In this document: positions 32,750-42,916 of the stretch, piece after piece
Layout: every line of letters starts with the position of its first letter
How positions within the stretch are numbered: position 1 is the first letter of the stretch
Source of the DNA: Gloeocapsopsis dulcis
GTDB lineage: Bacteria > Cyanobacteriota > Cyanobacteriia > Cyanobacteriales > Chroococcidiopsidaceae
Length of the DNA: 64,000 nt
Direction of reading: 5' to 3'
Assembly (NCBI RefSeq): GCF_032163395.1
Contig: NZ_CP119968.1
Coordinates: forward strand, 3,746,001 to 3,810,000
Made by a program: the position numbers and the translations under genes
The notes under the pieces: generated by a model
Database searches by the model: none
What the model was told of the DNA's origin: nothing
The model's input: only the letters and a program-made list of their open reading frames with translations

Positions 32750-33775
32750 TTACGCTGGCAATCCTTCTAGCGTACCTGTGCCAGGAATGACTTGAGCGAT
32801 CGCATATGCAGCAATATCCTGTGAGTTAAACCAGGCGATCGCTTGTTCAACTTGAGCGGGTGGTACTAGCACAACAAAGCCAATACCCATATTAAAAGTA
32901 TTAAACATTGCTGTGGAATTTACTGCTCCTGCTGCGGCTAACCATTGAAAGACTGGTGGAATTATCCAGTTTAAATTGATTTGAATCGACTGATTTTGAC
33001 CTAAGCAACGTGGAAGATTTTCTAGTAAGCCCCCGCCTGTAATGTGTGCCATTCCGTGAATTTCCAATCCAGCTTTGAGTGCTTCGAGAACAGGCTTTAC
33101 GTAAATTCGCGTAGGTGTCAAGAAAACTTCGCCTAAAGTTTTACCTGCAAAAATTTGTGGGCGATCGCTCCAAGAATACCCGCACTCATCCACAATTTTT
33201 CGCACCAAACTAAAACCATTGCTGTGAACGCCATCACTTGCTAAACCAATCGCTACATCTCCCAGTTGCACTTGAGAACCATTGAGCATTTGGCTTTTTT
33301 CTACAATTCCAACGCAGAAGCCTGCTAAATCATACTCATCCGCTTGATAAAAACCTGGCATTTCTGCGGTTTCTCCTCCTAGCAATGCACAGCCTGCGAT
33401 TTGACATCCACGGCTAATTCCTGTGACTACTTGCGTTAATTGTTCCTGATTTAACTTCCCTGTTGCTACGTAGTCTAGAAAAAATAACGGTTCTGCACCC
33501 ACTGTGAGGACATCATTAACACACATTGCGACTAAATCAATTCCGACAGTGTAATGATTGTTAAGTGTAAAAGCTAACTTTAGCTTTGTTCCTACACCGT
33601 CAGTACCAGAAACTAAGACAGGCTCTTTAAATCCGCTTGGCAAGGCAAAACAGCCACTAAATCCACCAAGTCCCCCCATGACTTCAGGACGATGGGTACT
33701 CTGCACAAGATCGCGGATTTGCTCAACGAAGGCTCTACCAGCCTCTACATCCACACCTGCTTCGCGATAATCCAT
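32750..33775 (-). CDS. purM: Phosphoribosylformylglycinamidine cyclo-ligase (AIR synthetase)
   Basis: 341 residues from ATG, the usual length. It converts FGAM to AIR with ATP in purine synthesis. Conserved segments: [106 protein letters not shown] and [11 protein letters not shown]. It appears complete and is likely transcribed alone; a gap of about 150 bases follows to the methyltransferase-HIT gene on the same strand. Confidence 0.96.
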   Translation of the reverse strand: MDYREAGVDVEAGRAFVEQIRDLVQSTHRPEVMGGLGGFSGCFALPSGFKEPVLVSGTDGVGTKLKLAFTLNNHYTVGIDLVAMCVNDVLTVGAEPLFFLDYVATGKLNQEQLTQVVTGISRGCQIAGCALLGGETAEMPGFYQADEYDLAGFCVGIVEKSQMLNGSQVQLGDVAIGLASDGVHSNGFSLVRKIVDECGYSWSDRPQIFAGKTLGEVFLTPTRIYVKPVLEALKAGLEIHGMAHITGGGLLENLPRCLGQNQSIQINLNWIIPPVFQWLAAAGAVNSTAMFNTFNMGIGFVVLVPPAQVEQAIAWFNSQDIAAYAIAQVIPGTGTLEGLPA

Positions 33776-34214
33776 GCCAAGATACCTACAATTTTGCGAT
33801 CGCTGTCGGATGTATTTTACTCTTCACAGGGGTGAGGGGTGAGGGGTAAGAAAATTTTTAAGCAATCAAATTTTTAAAATTAGCATTTTATGGGGAATTT
33901 ACCCATTAGCATTACGGTTTCTTATATGTTAATTAGCCCCAAATGTAACGTAATATTAAGTTTTATTAAGATGTCAAGTTAATTGCCAAATCGGGGAACG
34001 TAGTGAGAGACAGGGTTTGTGTTGTGAAACACGTTTCTTAATTTTGCTTAAAATTTGAGTTTTCTATTGCATCACTGATCCCCTATCCAAAAAGTTCATG
34101 GTAGTCTGTTGCAGTTGTGAAACAGAAGTGAAAACGTAACGAGTTTGAGTTATTGGAGTTTCCATCTCCCTTTGACCAATCTCAGATTAAAAGTGCAATT
34201 TTTATAGCGAGCGC
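33776..34214. other. Divergent intergenic region between purM and rlpA
   Basis: About 440 bases holding the promoters of both genes. Near purM there is a short GGGGTGAGGGGTGAGGGGT run (33830-33848); elsewhere the sequence is AT-rich. No gene or strong hairpin seen. Confidence 0.45.
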
Positions 34215-35243
34215 ATGAACAAAAAACTTTTGTGGACTACTGCCGCCTTACTAGCTACTGCTGTAGGCATTCCTCCCAGCTACGCGGAATCAACCTCAAC
34301 CATTGAACCGTCAGCGGTGAACGAATCGGCAACTCCCATCTCAACACCAAAGGCAACTAGCCCTGTGAAAGTGGGTGAGTATCAGTCCCCAACAAGACAA
34401 TCAAACTCGGTAGTTGCTCGGATTCAGCCGCATCAACAAGCAGGACGTCAAGCAGCAACAATTTACGTCAAAAATATCCCCGTCTTGACTTTTCTGGATA
34501 GCGATGTGGTAAGTAGTGCTAACACTAAACCACAAACGAAAGTTGCAACAAGTACAAACCAAGCAGATTTGAGTAAAGCTGACACAGCATCAGAAGCTAA
34601 CAGTGCTGTACGGCGGGCAACAAAAGTTGCAGCCAAGATTAATCAACTACACTTGAACGGCGTAGACGCTAGCAAGATTACAGCTAAATGGAAAGCAAAT
34701 GCAGCACCAGACCAAGGCGATCGCTATGCCATTGATCTCAATAAAGAAGAACTCGTTGAGATCAACTCTCTAACTCGACTTCCCGATCAAACAAAAGATT
34801 TAAGTGAAGACGCCTTACAAGCGACAAATCGCCTGCGGAGATTACTCGGTAACGCACCTCCTCTGCAAGAAGTTGCTGATAAACCTGCACCCAAGCAAGT
34901 TGCTGCACCACAAGCAAATGCGTCAAAGCAAACTAAGCAAAATGCAAGAGCAGTCCTCAGTGGTATAGCTTCTTGGTATGGTCCGGGCTTTCATGGTAAT
35001 CGTAGTGCCAGTGGCGAAAGGTTCAACCAAAATGCCATGACAGCGGCTCATCGCAGTTTACCTTTTGGGACAAAAGTGCGAGTCACGAATAAAAGAAACG
35101 GTCGATCTGTAATTGTCCGGATTAACGATCGCGGTCCGTTTACTGGAGGTAGAATTATTGACCTTTCTGCTGCTGCGGCGCGTGTTTTAGGAGTACTTAA
35201 CTCAGGTACTGCACCTGTGCAGGTAGAGGTACTCGGGAGATAA
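34215..35243 (+). CDS. RlpA-like septal/rare lipoprotein A family protein
   Basis: 342 residues from ATG. A signal peptide ([26 protein letters not shown]) is followed by a long Ser/Thr/Ala/Gln-rich region and, at about 253-341, a double-psi beta-barrel: [43 protein letters not shown], then [27 protein letters not shown]. This is the RlpA domain, in some bacteria a lytic transglycosylase acting on denuded glycan strands at the septum. There is no SPOR domain. A lipobox cysteine is absent, so it is probably a soluble periplasmic protein. Confidence 0.9.
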   Translation: MNKKLLWTTAALLATAVGIPPSYAESTSTIEPSAVNESATPISTPKATSPVKVGEYQSPTRQSNSVVARIQPHQQAGRQAATIYVKNIPVLTFLDSDVVSSANTKPQTKVATSTNQADLSKADTASEANSAVRRATKVAAKINQLHLNGVDASKITAKWKANAAPDQGDRYAIDLNKEELVEINSLTRLPDQTKDLSEDALQATNRLRRLLGNAPPLQEVADKPAPKQVAAPQANASKQTKQNARAVLSGIASWYGPGFHGNRSASGERFNQNAMTAAHRSLPFGTKVRVTNKRNGRSVIVRINDRGPFTGGRIIDLSAAAARVLGVLNSGTAPVQVEVLGR

Positions 35244-35283
35244 TTTAAGAGAACCAAAGCTCAGGTGATGGGGAGTTTAAGAG

Positions 35284-35310
35284 AGTTATGAGTGTTGAGT
35301 GTTGAGTGTT
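35284..35310. repeat. Heptamer tandem repeat GAGTGTT
   Basis: Three exact copies of GAGTGTT at 35290-35310, preceded by AGTTAT. The 16-base word at 35284-35299 also occurs in reverse complement in the repeat block at 52.8 kb. The surrounding 35244-35497 gap also contains repeated AAAATTCAAAA-like words. These are short tandemly repeated repeats common in cyanobacterial intergenic DNA. Confidence 0.7.
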
Positions 35311-35497
35311 GAGTTTAAGACTTAATTCAATAATTGCCTCCGGCACGCTTACGCGAACAAAACTCAAAATTCAAAATTCAAAACTTAAAACTTTTAACCC
35401 CATTACCCTGATCCTTGATTACTGATCTCTCCTCCTCTCACCCTGAGAATTAGCGGTAAACTAGCGAGTGGGTGAAAGAAACAAACGGGAGTTTTTG

Positions 35498-37078
35498 GTG
35501 CGCCTGTTTACAACAATTGCGGCACTACGTTGTTACCTAGATTGCCGCTCAGCAGACAACCATCTGACGCCAGAGGAACTCAGTAGTGGATGTTCTTCAT
35601 CTCAATCAGTTGGTTTGGTTCCTACAATGGGAGCCTTGCACGCAGGTCATTTGAGTCTAATTCAACGGGCAAGACAAGAAAATGAGACAGTCATTGTCAG
35701 CATTTTTGTTAACCCACTACAATTTGGACCAAATGAAGATTATCAAAGTTACCCCCGTACACTTGAGCGCGATCGCGAATTGTGCAAGCAAGTAGGAGTA
35801 GATGCCTTATTTGTTCCTACTCCAGCAGAAATGGGAATAGATAAGCCCTCAACGTTTCTCACTCAAGTGATACCTCCAATAGAAATGACCTCGGTTTTGT
35901 GCGGGCGATCGCGTCCTGGTCATTTTCAAGGTGTCGCTACGATTGTCACTAAGCTACTGAATGTTGTACAACCCGATCGCGCCTACTTTGGGCAAAAAGA
36001 CGGTCAGCAACTCGCAATTATTCGCCGAGTAGTTAACGATTTAAATATCCCAGTTGAGATGATTGGTTGTCCAATTGTCCGTGAAACGTCTGGACTGGCG
36101 ATGAGTTCTCGCAATCAATATTTAACACCTGCTCAAAGAGAGGAAGCTGCGGTTTTGTATCGTAGTTTACAACAAGCAAAGCAAGCTTTTGATACAGGAG
36201 AGTACTTTAGCAAAGCCTTAATAGAAACTGTAAAAAAAGAAGTCGCTACCGCGAGTGCTGTTACCCTGGAATATGTTGAATTAGTGCATCCGCTGACATT
36301 GATGCCATTGGAGAAAATAGAGGAATCAGGAATGCTAGCGATCGCAGCGCGAGTTGGTACAGCGCGGTTAATTGATAATGTAATTTTGCAAAATCGTCAG
36401 CCAATCATTGCGATTGATGGTCCAGCAGGTGCAGGTAAATCCACAGTGGCGCGTCAAGTTGCAGCAAAGTTGGGATTATTGTATCTCGACACAGGTGCAA
36501 TGTACCGTGCGTTAACTTGGTTAGTGCTGCAACTTGGAATTTCTTTTGACGATTGCACGGCGATTGCTGAGTTAGCAAGTCTTAGTCAAATTCAGCTTGT
36601 CCCCGAAGTCGATCTCGAATCACCGCAGCGTGTTTGGATTAACAATCAAGAAGTGACTCAAGCAATTCGCACTATTGAGGTGACATCCCAAGTATCAGCG
36701 ATCGCTGCACAACCTGCGGTACGCAAAGCATTAGTGCAAAAACAACAAGCCTTTGGTAAAGAAGGAGGTTTGGTTGCCGAAGGACGTGATATTGGTACTC
36801 AGGTTTTTCCTGATGCCGATCTTAAAATATTCTTAACTGCTTCGGTACAAGAGCGAGCCAAACGGCGACAACAAGACTTTGAACAAGGTCAAATTAATAT
36901 TAGCTTGACACAACTTGAAAAAGATATCGCCGAACGCGACAAAAAAGATAGTACGCGTGAAGTGTCTCCTCTGCAAAAAGCCGCAGATGCAATTGAGGTA
37001 CAAACTGATGGCAAAAAAGTTGCAGAGGTGATTGCCGAAATTATTGATTACTACCATCAACGGTTGTCGCGACAGTAA
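35498..37078 (+). CDS. panC/cmk: Bifunctional pantoate-beta-alanine ligase / cytidylate kinase
   Basis: 526 residues from GTG 35498 (VRLFTTIAALRCYL is the usual N-terminus); an in-frame GTG at 35468 would add ten residues. PanC part, about 1-305: VGLVPTMGALHAGHLSLIQRA, FVNPLQFGPNEDY, GRSRPGHFQGVATIVTKL, FGQKDGQQLAIIRR and MSSRNQYL. CMK part, about 308-520: IAIDGPAGAGKSTVAR, YLDTGAMYRALTW, VVAEGRDIGTQVFPDADLKIFLTA and RDKKDSTREVSPL. The fusion couples pantothenate synthesis with CMP phosphorylation in one polypeptide and is typical of cyanobacteria. Confidence 0.95.
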   Translation: MRLFTTIAALRCYLDCRSADNHLTPEELSSGCSSSQSVGLVPTMGALHAGHLSLIQRARQENETVIVSIFVNPLQFGPNEDYQSYPRTLERDRELCKQVGVDALFVPTPAEMGIDKPSTFLTQVIPPIEMTSVLCGRSRPGHFQGVATIVTKLLNVVQPDRAYFGQKDGQQLAIIRRVVNDLNIPVEMIGCPIVRETSGLAMSSRNQYLTPAQREEAAVLYRSLQQAKQAFDTGEYFSKALIETVKKEVATASAVTLEYVELVHPLTLMPLEKIEESGMLAIAARVGTARLIDNVILQNRQPIIAIDGPAGAGKSTVARQVAAKLGLLYLDTGAMYRALTWLVLQLGISFDDCTAIAELASLSQIQLVPEVDLESPQRVWINNQEVTQAIRTIEVTSQVSAIAAQPAVRKALVQKQQAFGKEGGLVAEGRDIGTQVFPDADLKIFLTASVQERAKRRQQDFEQGQINISLTQLEKDIAERDKKDSTREVSPLQKAADAIEVQTDGKKVAEVIAEIIDYYHQRLSRQ

Positions 37079-37362
37079 AACGAATTAGTTATTCAAGATT
37101 GTTTACTTAAGTTAGTGAAGCGATCGCTTGCAGCTTCACTTTAATTTGTAATAGTTTAGTTAACCTCTGTTGCCGAGTAACCCCTGAGAAATACTGAATA
37201 TGAGTGGAATTTGGCACAATTTAATCTTTTTTTAACTTAATCAAACATTAATTTTTATTTCACGTCATTTTTCAAGATCACTCTAATGAATACTACGGAT
37301 AGATGCCCAAACTTCTACAATAGATACTTTGTTAGCAAGCACTTATGTGAGGATTTCACACA

Positions 37363-37977
37363 ATGGCATTTGAACTTTCATCCTTACCATACAATTACGA
37401 CGCGCTAGAGCCGTATATTGACGCTCAAACGATGCAGTTGCACCATGATATGCACCATCAAACTTACGTCAATAACCTCAACGCCGCAGTAGAAAAACAC
37501 GCAGAACTCCAAAGTAAAAGTTTGGAAGATTTAGTTCGCGAACTCAACAGCATTCCAGACGACGTGCGCAGCGCAGTACGCAATAGTGGTGGCGGTCATA
37601 TAAACCACACAATGTTCTGGGAAATCATGGGATCAAACGCTGGTGGCGAGCCTACTGGTGCAGTTGGAGAAGCTATTCAAGACACCTTTGGTGATTTTGA
37701 AACTTTCAAGCAACGGTTCAATGATGCTGGAACCAAGCAATTTGGCAGCGGCTGGGTATGGCTTGTTCGTAGCCCTGACGGTAAGTTAGAAGTGATGAGT
37801 ACTCCCAACCAAGATAGCCCGATTACTCAAGGTTACTTTCCTATTATGGGAAATGATGTTTGGGAACATGCCTACTATCTCAAATACCAAAATCGCCGTG
37901 CTGAATATCTCAAGCAGTGGTGGAATGTAGTTAACTGGGATGAAATCAATAAGCGATTTGAGATGTCAACCCGCTAG
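37363..37977 (+). CDS. sodB: Superoxide dismutase, Mn/Fe family (Mn-type signature)
   Basis: 204 residues from ATG. Metal ligands are His27 (LHHDMHH), His82 ([11 protein letters not shown]), Asp165 and His169 ([10 protein letters not shown]). Gln150 in TPNQDSP together with Gly77-Gly78 matches the Mn-type rather than the Fe-type active site, although cambialistic use is possible. There is no signal peptide, so it is cytoplasmic, unlike membrane-bound cyanobacterial MnSODs. The symbol sodB is customary in cyanobacteria for the soluble enzyme; sodA would be as good on metal grounds. Confidence 0.93.
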   Translation: MAFELSSLPYNYDALEPYIDAQTMQLHHDMHHQTYVNNLNAAVEKHAELQSKSLEDLVRELNSIPDDVRSAVRNSGGGHINHTMFWEIMGSNAGGEPTGAVGEAIQDTFGDFETFKQRFNDAGTKQFGSGWVWLVRSPDGKLEVMSTPNQDSPITQGYFPIMGNDVWEHAYYLKYQNRRAEYLKQWWNVVNWDEINKRFEMSTR

Positions 37978-38181
37978 TTAACTGATGTAATTAGCTTTAC
38001 AGTCACGATTGAGTCGTGGCTGTTTTTATTTAGATTAATTCGATGCACAAATTGATACTAAACAATTTCTCGGTTGACCCGCCTTTACAGTTAGCATAGG
38101 CAATTAACCTTGAATAGTGTCTGATCGCAGGTAAGATTTTGCTAGGAGAAATGTTTAGAATTGAGTTTAAGGAGCGTTTAA

Positions 38182-38544
38182 ATGCTTGGCTTTCTTATTT
38201 CTGTTGTCGTCATCGCAATTAGTTTATTAATTATCTCAAAGCTACCCTTAGGTGTTGAGGTTGATAGTCCTTGGATTGCTTTGATTGCTGGGGCGATTAT
38301 TGGTGCGTTCAATGGCATCTGGGCTTTGTTGCCTGGCTGGTTTAGAACGGCGAATGCCATTTTGAGTCTGGGGTTAATTCCCTTAATTGGTAGCATAATT
38401 GTCTTTGGTCTAGCAGCTTGGTTAGTTGAGGGATTTCGCTTGAGATGGGGAATTGGCAGTGCTATTTTAGGAGCGATCGCACTCAGCATTGTTAACTCTA
38501 TTCTCTTTTTTATCTTGCGCCAGACGGGCTTGGTGGCAGTTTAA
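38182..38544 (+). CDS. Phage holin family protein (4-TM membrane protein)
   Basis: 120 residues from ATG, preceded by AAGGAG. Four hydrophobic helices (about 3-20, 28-52, 60-85, 92-115) with the motif LPLGVEVDSPWIALIAGAIIGAFNGIW match the mycobacterial 4 TMS phage holin superfamily found widely in cyanobacterial chromosomes. There is no lysis cassette around it, so a phage role is unlikely here; the function is unknown. Confidence 0.8.
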   Translation: MLGFLISVVVIAISLLIISKLPLGVEVDSPWIALIAGAIIGAFNGIWALLPGWFRTANAILSLGLIPLIGSIIVFGLAAWLVEGFRLRWGIGSAILGAIALSIVNSILFFILRQTGLVAV

Positions 38545-38746
38545 CTTAAGTCGTGATGAGTATATTGCGTTACCAAGGACACTGCTGCATAGTACTGTCC
38601 TTCTTTTCAGAATTACAAAAGTTACATCTAGTCTGGATTTGCGTGTTTCAGTCTATTGTCAGAATTTAGGGAAGTGATACACTTTTTAGCGATCGCAAAG
38701 CGTAAAATTCACAATAGGATCAAACTAACCCGCACTACTGTTTTTT

Positions 38747-38953
38747 ATGAATAGTCAAGAGCTAGCACAGTACTTGGAAGCAACAAACAGTATTTCCAAG
38801 CCTTGGTTGTTGATCCAGTTACGCTTGCAGAAACTTCAAGAACGTCGCGCCACAACTTCGCCAGAAGAATACGCTCAGGAATTGATCGACATACACCAAG
38901 ATTTAATGAATTTGGGAGAATGGTGGCAGGGAATTGAAGATGAAGTGTTTTAA
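38747..38953 (+). CDS. Small cyanobacterial hypothetical protein
   Basis: 68 residues from ATG. Acidic and helical by eye: ELAQYLEATNSISKPWLLIQLRLQKLQERRATTSPEEYAQELIDIHQDLMNLGEWWQGIEDEVF. No motif or membrane segment is recognised. It sits alone between the holin-like gene and ppk1, with about 200 AT-rich bases on each side. Confidence 0.65.
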   Translation: MNSQELAQYLEATNSISKPWLLIQLRLQKLQERRATTSPEEYAQELIDIHQDLMNLGEWWQGIEDEVF

Positions 38954-39181
38954 TAGAACGCAAAAACTAGCAGCTAGATGTTAAGAAGTAAACAAAGTTT
39001 ATTGATTTAAGAGTGAGATAGTTTAAAAGATACTGAATTTGATTAAATTAATGTTAGCTAGATATTAATTCTGAAAAATACCACCCAACACTAGCTTTAC
39101 AAAGCAGTGACTCTAAAATTTAATCCTAAAATTGTCTCAGCCTCTATTTAAAAAAAATTCTGCTGGCAATAATTTACTAAT

Positions 39182-41344
39182 ATGCCTAGAACAAAAAAAA
39201 CTGAAACTGAAATTAATCTTAAAGATCCACAATACTACTTCAATCGCGAACTGAGCTGGTTAGAGTTTAATCATCGAGTACTACATGAAGCTTGCGATCC
39301 GCGTACTCCATTGCTAGAAAGACTCAAGTTTTTGGCAATTTTTAGTTCTAATTTAGATGAATTTTTTATGGTACGTATAGCTGCGTTAAAAGAACAAGTT
39401 GTAGCTAAGGTATCTCAGTTAACTCCAGATGGTCGGACACCACAAGAACAGTTAGAAGCAATTAGTCAACGACTACGCCCTTTAGTTACTCAACAACACC
39501 AACACTTTGAGCAAGTCATTCGCCCTACTTTGGCAAAAGAGGGTATTCATATTCTTGACTATATTGATTTAAACCAAGAACAACGAACTTATTTACAACA
39601 TTACTTTGAGGAACAAATTTTTCCAGTTCTTACCCCACTAGCAATTGATCCTAGTCATCCATTTCCTTTTATCTCCAATCTCAGTCTGAATTTGGCAGTT
39701 GTCGTCAAAAATCCAGAAACTGAAGCAGAGTTTTTTGCACGGGTTAAAGTTCCTAAAGCATTACCTCGCTTTTTAGCACTACCAGAGGCTTTAGGAGTAC
39801 AAATTAAAGGAAAACCTGTGCGTTGGACTGGAGTGCTTTTGGAACAAGTGCTAGCACACAATCTAGAGTCGCTGTTTCCTGGAATGAATATTCAGGAGTA
39901 TTATCTGTTTCGTATTACCCGCGATTCTGATTTGGAACTTGAAGAAGATGAAGCAGACGATTTGCTACAAGCAATTGAGCAAGAACTGCGCAAGCGGCGC
40001 GTTGGCGGCTCTACTGTTAGGCTAGAAATAGAAGCTCAGACTCCAGAACCAGTTAAAGCAAAACTATTACAAGAATTAGATTTAGCAGAAAGCGATGTTT
40101 ATCCAATTCAAGGGTTGCTTGGGTTAAGCGATCTGATGTCGTTTATGGCATTGCCTTTACCTGAACTTAAAGATCCGCCTTGGAAGTCGGTAGTTCCACC
40201 CCGCGTACAAGGGATCAGTGTTTCTCAACTCAATCCAGAAATTCAGGAATCTGAGGAGAGAAAAGATTTTTTTTCGGTAATTAAAGAAGGAGATTTATTA
40301 GTACACCATCCTTATGAATCTTTTTCCTCTACAGTACTGCGGTTTATTACCCAAGCTGCCTATGACCCAGATGTGTTAGCAATTAAAATGACTCTTTATC
40401 GCACCTCTGGTGACTCTCCTATTGTTAATGCACTGATTGCAGCAGCAGAAAATGGTAAGCAAATTGCTGTTTTAGTCGAACTCAAAGCCCGATTTGATGA
40501 GGAAAATAATATTTATTGGGCACGACGCTTGGAACGTGTGGGAGTTCATGTTGTCTATGGTGTGACTGGGTTGAAAACTCACTCCAAGATTGTTATGGTA
40601 GTGCGCCGCGAGGGCGATCGCATTCATCGTTATGTTCATATTGGCACAGGTAACTATAATCCTAAAACAGCGCGACTGTATACAGATTTGGGATTGTTTA
40701 GTTGTCGGGAAGATCTAGGCGCAGACTTGACAGATTTATTTAATTACTTAACAGGTTACTCGCGCCAAAGGTCTTATCGTCAGTTATTGGTTGCGCCAGT
40801 GAATATGCGCGATCGCGTTTTAGCTTTAATTCGTCGTGAAGTTGAACATTGCCACAATGGCTTAACAGGTCGCATTGTTGCCAAAATGAATTCTCTGGTA
40901 GATCCGCAAATTATTGCAACACTGTATGAAGCTTCTCAGGCAGGTGTCCAAATCGATCTGATTATCCGTGGTATATGTTGCTTATGTCCTGGGCTGAAAG
41001 ATATTAGTGAAAATATCCGCGTGATTAGTATTGTGGGGCGCTTTTTAGAACACTCCCGCATCTTTTACTTTCATAACAACGGTCAGGAAGAGATTTTTAT
41101 TGGTAGTGCTGATTGGATGCCACGTAACCTAGATCGCCGCGTTGAAGCCATCACTCCAATTCATGACCCAAAAATTGCTAAAGATCTCCAAGAAATTTTG
41201 GGAGTTATGCTAGCAGATAACCGTCAAGCTTGGGACTTACAACCAGATGGCACTTATATTCAACGGCAGCCCACTGAAGATAGTCCAGAAGCTAGTTCGC
41301 AAAATATTTTGATGCAAATGGCACTTGATGCAGTTGCTAATTAA
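39182..41344 (+). CDS. ppk1: Polyphosphate kinase 1
   Basis: 720 residues from ATG, full length. It polymerises the gamma-phosphate of ATP into polyphosphate. N-domain: YYFNRELSWLEFNHRVLHEA and LERLKFLAIFSSNLDEFFMVRIA. The catalytic PLD-like domains contain the autophosphorylated His467 in GLKTHSKIVMVVRREG, HIGTGNYNPKTARLYTDLGLF, and the second-site His in EHSRIFYFHNNG. Also visible are VELKARFDEENNI and the IFIGSADWMPRNLDRRVE signature. There is no adjacent exopolyphosphatase (ppx). Confidence 0.96.
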   Translation: MPRTKKTETEINLKDPQYYFNRELSWLEFNHRVLHEACDPRTPLLERLKFLAIFSSNLDEFFMVRIAALKEQVVAKVSQLTPDGRTPQEQLEAISQRLRPLVTQQHQHFEQVIRPTLAKEGIHILDYIDLNQEQRTYLQHYFEEQIFPVLTPLAIDPSHPFPFISNLSLNLAVVVKNPETEAEFFARVKVPKALPRFLALPEALGVQIKGKPVRWTGVLLEQVLAHNLESLFPGMNIQEYYLFRITRDSDLELEEDEADDLLQAIEQELRKRRVGGSTVRLEIEAQTPEPVKAKLLQELDLAESDVYPIQGLLGLSDLMSFMALPLPELKDPPWKSVVPPRVQGISVSQLNPEIQESEERKDFFSVIKEGDLLVHHPYESFSSTVLRFITQAAYDPDVLAIKMTLYRTSGDSPIVNALIAAAENGKQIAVLVELKARFDEENNIYWARRLERVGVHVVYGVTGLKTHSKIVMVVRREGDRIHRYVHIGTGNYNPKTARLYTDLGLFSCREDLGADLTDLFNYLTGYSRQRSYRQLLVAPVNMRDRVLALIRREVEHCHNGLTGRIVAKMNSLVDPQIIATLYEASQAGVQIDLIIRGICCLCPGLKDISENIRVISIVGRFLEHSRIFYFHNNGQEEIFIGSADWMPRNLDRRVEAITPIHDPKIAKDLQEILGVMLADNRQAWDLQPDGTYIQRQPTEDSPEASSQNILMQMALDAVAN

Positions 41345-41372
41345 AGAATTGCAAATGCCCTACGGCTGAAGT

Positions 41373-41418
41373 AGTCCACGGAGGTGGACTTTGTTCGTTT
41401 AGCAGCGAATTCATTCGC
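41373..41418 (+). repeat. Interspersed hairpin repeat
   Basis: AGTCCAC (41373-41379)/GTGGACT (41384-41390) forms a tight stem-loop, followed after TTTGTTCGTTTAGCA by GCGAATTCATTCGC (41405-41418), itself a 6+6 inverted repeat. From memory, near-identical hairpins are scattered through related cyanobacterial genomes. It may also terminate ppk1. Confidence 0.55.
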
Positions 41419-41433
41419 CAAGCTTGTTTTCTA

Positions 41434-41448
41434 TAGACGACTGGTCTA
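41434..41448 (+). promoter_or_regulatory. Operator of the TetR regulator, site 1
   Basis: TAGACGACTGGTCTA is an imperfect dyad 10 bases upstream of the TetR gene. Its reverse complement contains TAGACCAGTC, which recurs at 42082-42091 upstream of the DJ-1/PfpI gene. Confidence 0.6.
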
Positions 41449-41458
41449 ATATAGAGCT

Positions 41459-42043
41459 ATGGGCAAGGACACAACAAAAATTGCACTCTTAAAGACTGGT
41501 GCGCGTTTTCTCAAAGAAAAGGGATACAACAACACCGGAATACAGGAGGTTTTGCAAGCAACAGGAGTACCTAAAGGGTCGTTTTACTATTACTTCAAAA
41601 GTAAAGAGGACTTTGGGCTAGAGATTATTGAAAATGATGCCTGCGAACACAATCGAGTCTTAAATAAGTATCTCAAGGATGAAACATTATCGCCTTTAAC
41701 TCGCTTGCGACGATATTTTGAGGTCAAGTATGAAGAATTTGCATCTTTACAGTGTCGCGAAGGTTGTTTATTAGGCAATCTTGGTCAAGAGTTAGCTGAT
41801 CAAAATGAAAGATTTCGTTTGCGGTTAGAAGAGATATTTGCTGCATGGCGCAATTGCTACATCGATTGCTTACAACAAGCCCAAGCTGTAGGAGAAATTT
41901 CATCATATTTAGACGTGCCTGTTCTTGCTGATTTCTGCCTGAACAGTTGGGAAGGGGCATTACAACAAATGAAAGTAACAAAAAGTCCTGTTCCTTTACA
42001 GACTTTTATGACTGTGATGTTTGATGTTGTTCTTCAGCCCTAA
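41459..42043 (+). CDS. TetR/AcrR family regulator
   Basis: 194 residues from ATG. The HTH (KIALLKTGARFLKEKGYNNTGIQEVLQATGVPKGSFYYYFKSKEDFGLEII, about 7-55) is typical, with a C-terminal ligand domain (LRRYFEVKYEEFASLQCREGCLLGNLGQELADQNERFRLRLEEIFAAWR) resembling the AcuR/YxaF-like group. Two cysteines near 100-105 could be redox-sensitive. Dyads sharing TAGACCAGTC lie in front of it and of the next gene, so it probably represses both and responds to an electrophile or similar ligand. Confidence 0.88.
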   Translation: MGKDTTKIALLKTGARFLKEKGYNNTGIQEVLQATGVPKGSFYYYFKSKEDFGLEIIENDACEHNRVLNKYLKDETLSPLTRLRRYFEVKYEEFASLQCREGCLLGNLGQELADQNERFRLRLEEIFAAWRNCYIDCLQQAQAVGEISSYLDVPVLADFCLNSWEGALQQMKVTKSPVPLQTFMTVMFDVVLQP

Positions 42044-42081
42044 GGGTTAGGTTTTGATCAAAATACTATGTTATTTAGTAG

Positions 42082-42093
42082 TAGACCAGTCTA
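42082..42093 (+). promoter_or_regulatory. Operator of the TetR regulator, site 2
   Basis: TAGACCAGTCTA, a 5+5 dyad with a 2-base centre, 47 bases upstream of the DJ-1/PfpI start. It shares a 10-base word with site 1 in the opposite orientation. Confidence 0.6.
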
Positions 42094-42139
42094 ATAATGT
42101 AAGAAAAGTGCGTGCTTTATTTATTTGAAGGAGAGTTCT

Positions 42140-42847
42140 ATGCACAGAAGGATTTTGATTGTCGTTACGAGTCATGAAGAACTGGGCAACACAGGGAAAA
42201 AGACAGGTTTCTATCTTTCGGAAGCAACGCATCCCTACGATGTATTTTCTCGTGCGGGCTACGAGGTTGATTTTGTGAGTCCCAAAGGTGGCAAAGCACC
42301 AATGGATGGAGTGAAACTTGAAGATCCCCTCAACAAAGCATTTTTAGATGACCCTGAGAAGGTCAAGCAAGTTGAAAACACACTGCAACCATCGCAGATA
42401 GAAGCTAATCAGTACGATGCAATTTTCTATGCTGGTGGTCACGGAACAATGTGGGATTTTCCCAACAATGAAGAACTTGCCCAAATTGCTGCCAATATCT
42501 ACGAACAAGGTGGTGTCGTTGGAGCAGTTTGTCACGGACCTGCCGGATTGGTCAATATCAAACTTGCCAACGGCGAGTATCTAATTAAAGGTAAAACTGT
42601 TTCTGGCTTCACAAACGAAGAAGAAGCGGCAGTAGAACTTACTGAAGCCGTGCCGTTTTTACTCGAATCAAAACTAAAAGAACAAGGCGCAGAATTTACC
42701 AAAGCAGCAAATTTTGAACCTCATGTTGTCAAAAGCGATCGCCTTGTTACCGGACAAAACCCCGCCTCAGCTGCAAGTGTTGCTGAACAAATGCTGGAAT
42801 TAATCGAAAACCGGAACTTTGCTACAGCTGCACCTGCTACAGTCTAA
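42140..42847 (+). CDS. DJ-1/PfpI (Hsp31-like) type 1 glutamine amidotransferase-domain protein
   Basis: 235 residues from ATG 42140 with GAAGGAGAG before it; the frame extends 15 bases upstream. Features: ILIVVTSHEELGNTGKKTGFYLSEATHPYDVFSRAGYEVDFVSPKGG, YDAIFYAGGHGTMWDF, and the nucleophile elbow GAVCHGPAGLVN with its catalytic Cys-His. The group includes Hsp31-type glyoxalase III and deglycase-like stress proteins. Placement behind a TetR with shared operators suggests an inducible detoxification unit, for example against reactive carbonyls; that is inference. Confidence 0.9.
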   Translation: MHRRILIVVTSHEELGNTGKKTGFYLSEATHPYDVFSRAGYEVDFVSPKGGKAPMDGVKLEDPLNKAFLDDPEKVKQVENTLQPSQIEANQYDAIFYAGGHGTMWDFPNNEELAQIAANIYEQGGVVGAVCHGPAGLVNIKLANGEYLIKGKTVSGFTNEEEAAVELTEAVPFLLESKLKEQGAEFTKAANFEPHVVKSDRLVTGQNPASAASVAEQMLELIENRNFATAAPATV

Positions 42848-42916
42848 ATGCACCTTCTCCCCTCATGGCAAAGGGGAGAGATCAATTTTATTTGGGAAAG
42901 GTCAAGAAAACAAAAT

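Noticed and set aside
38182-38544. Holin-like gene as a prophage remnant
   Set aside because: This 4-TM family is widespread in cyanobacterial chromosomes and no other phage gene is nearby.
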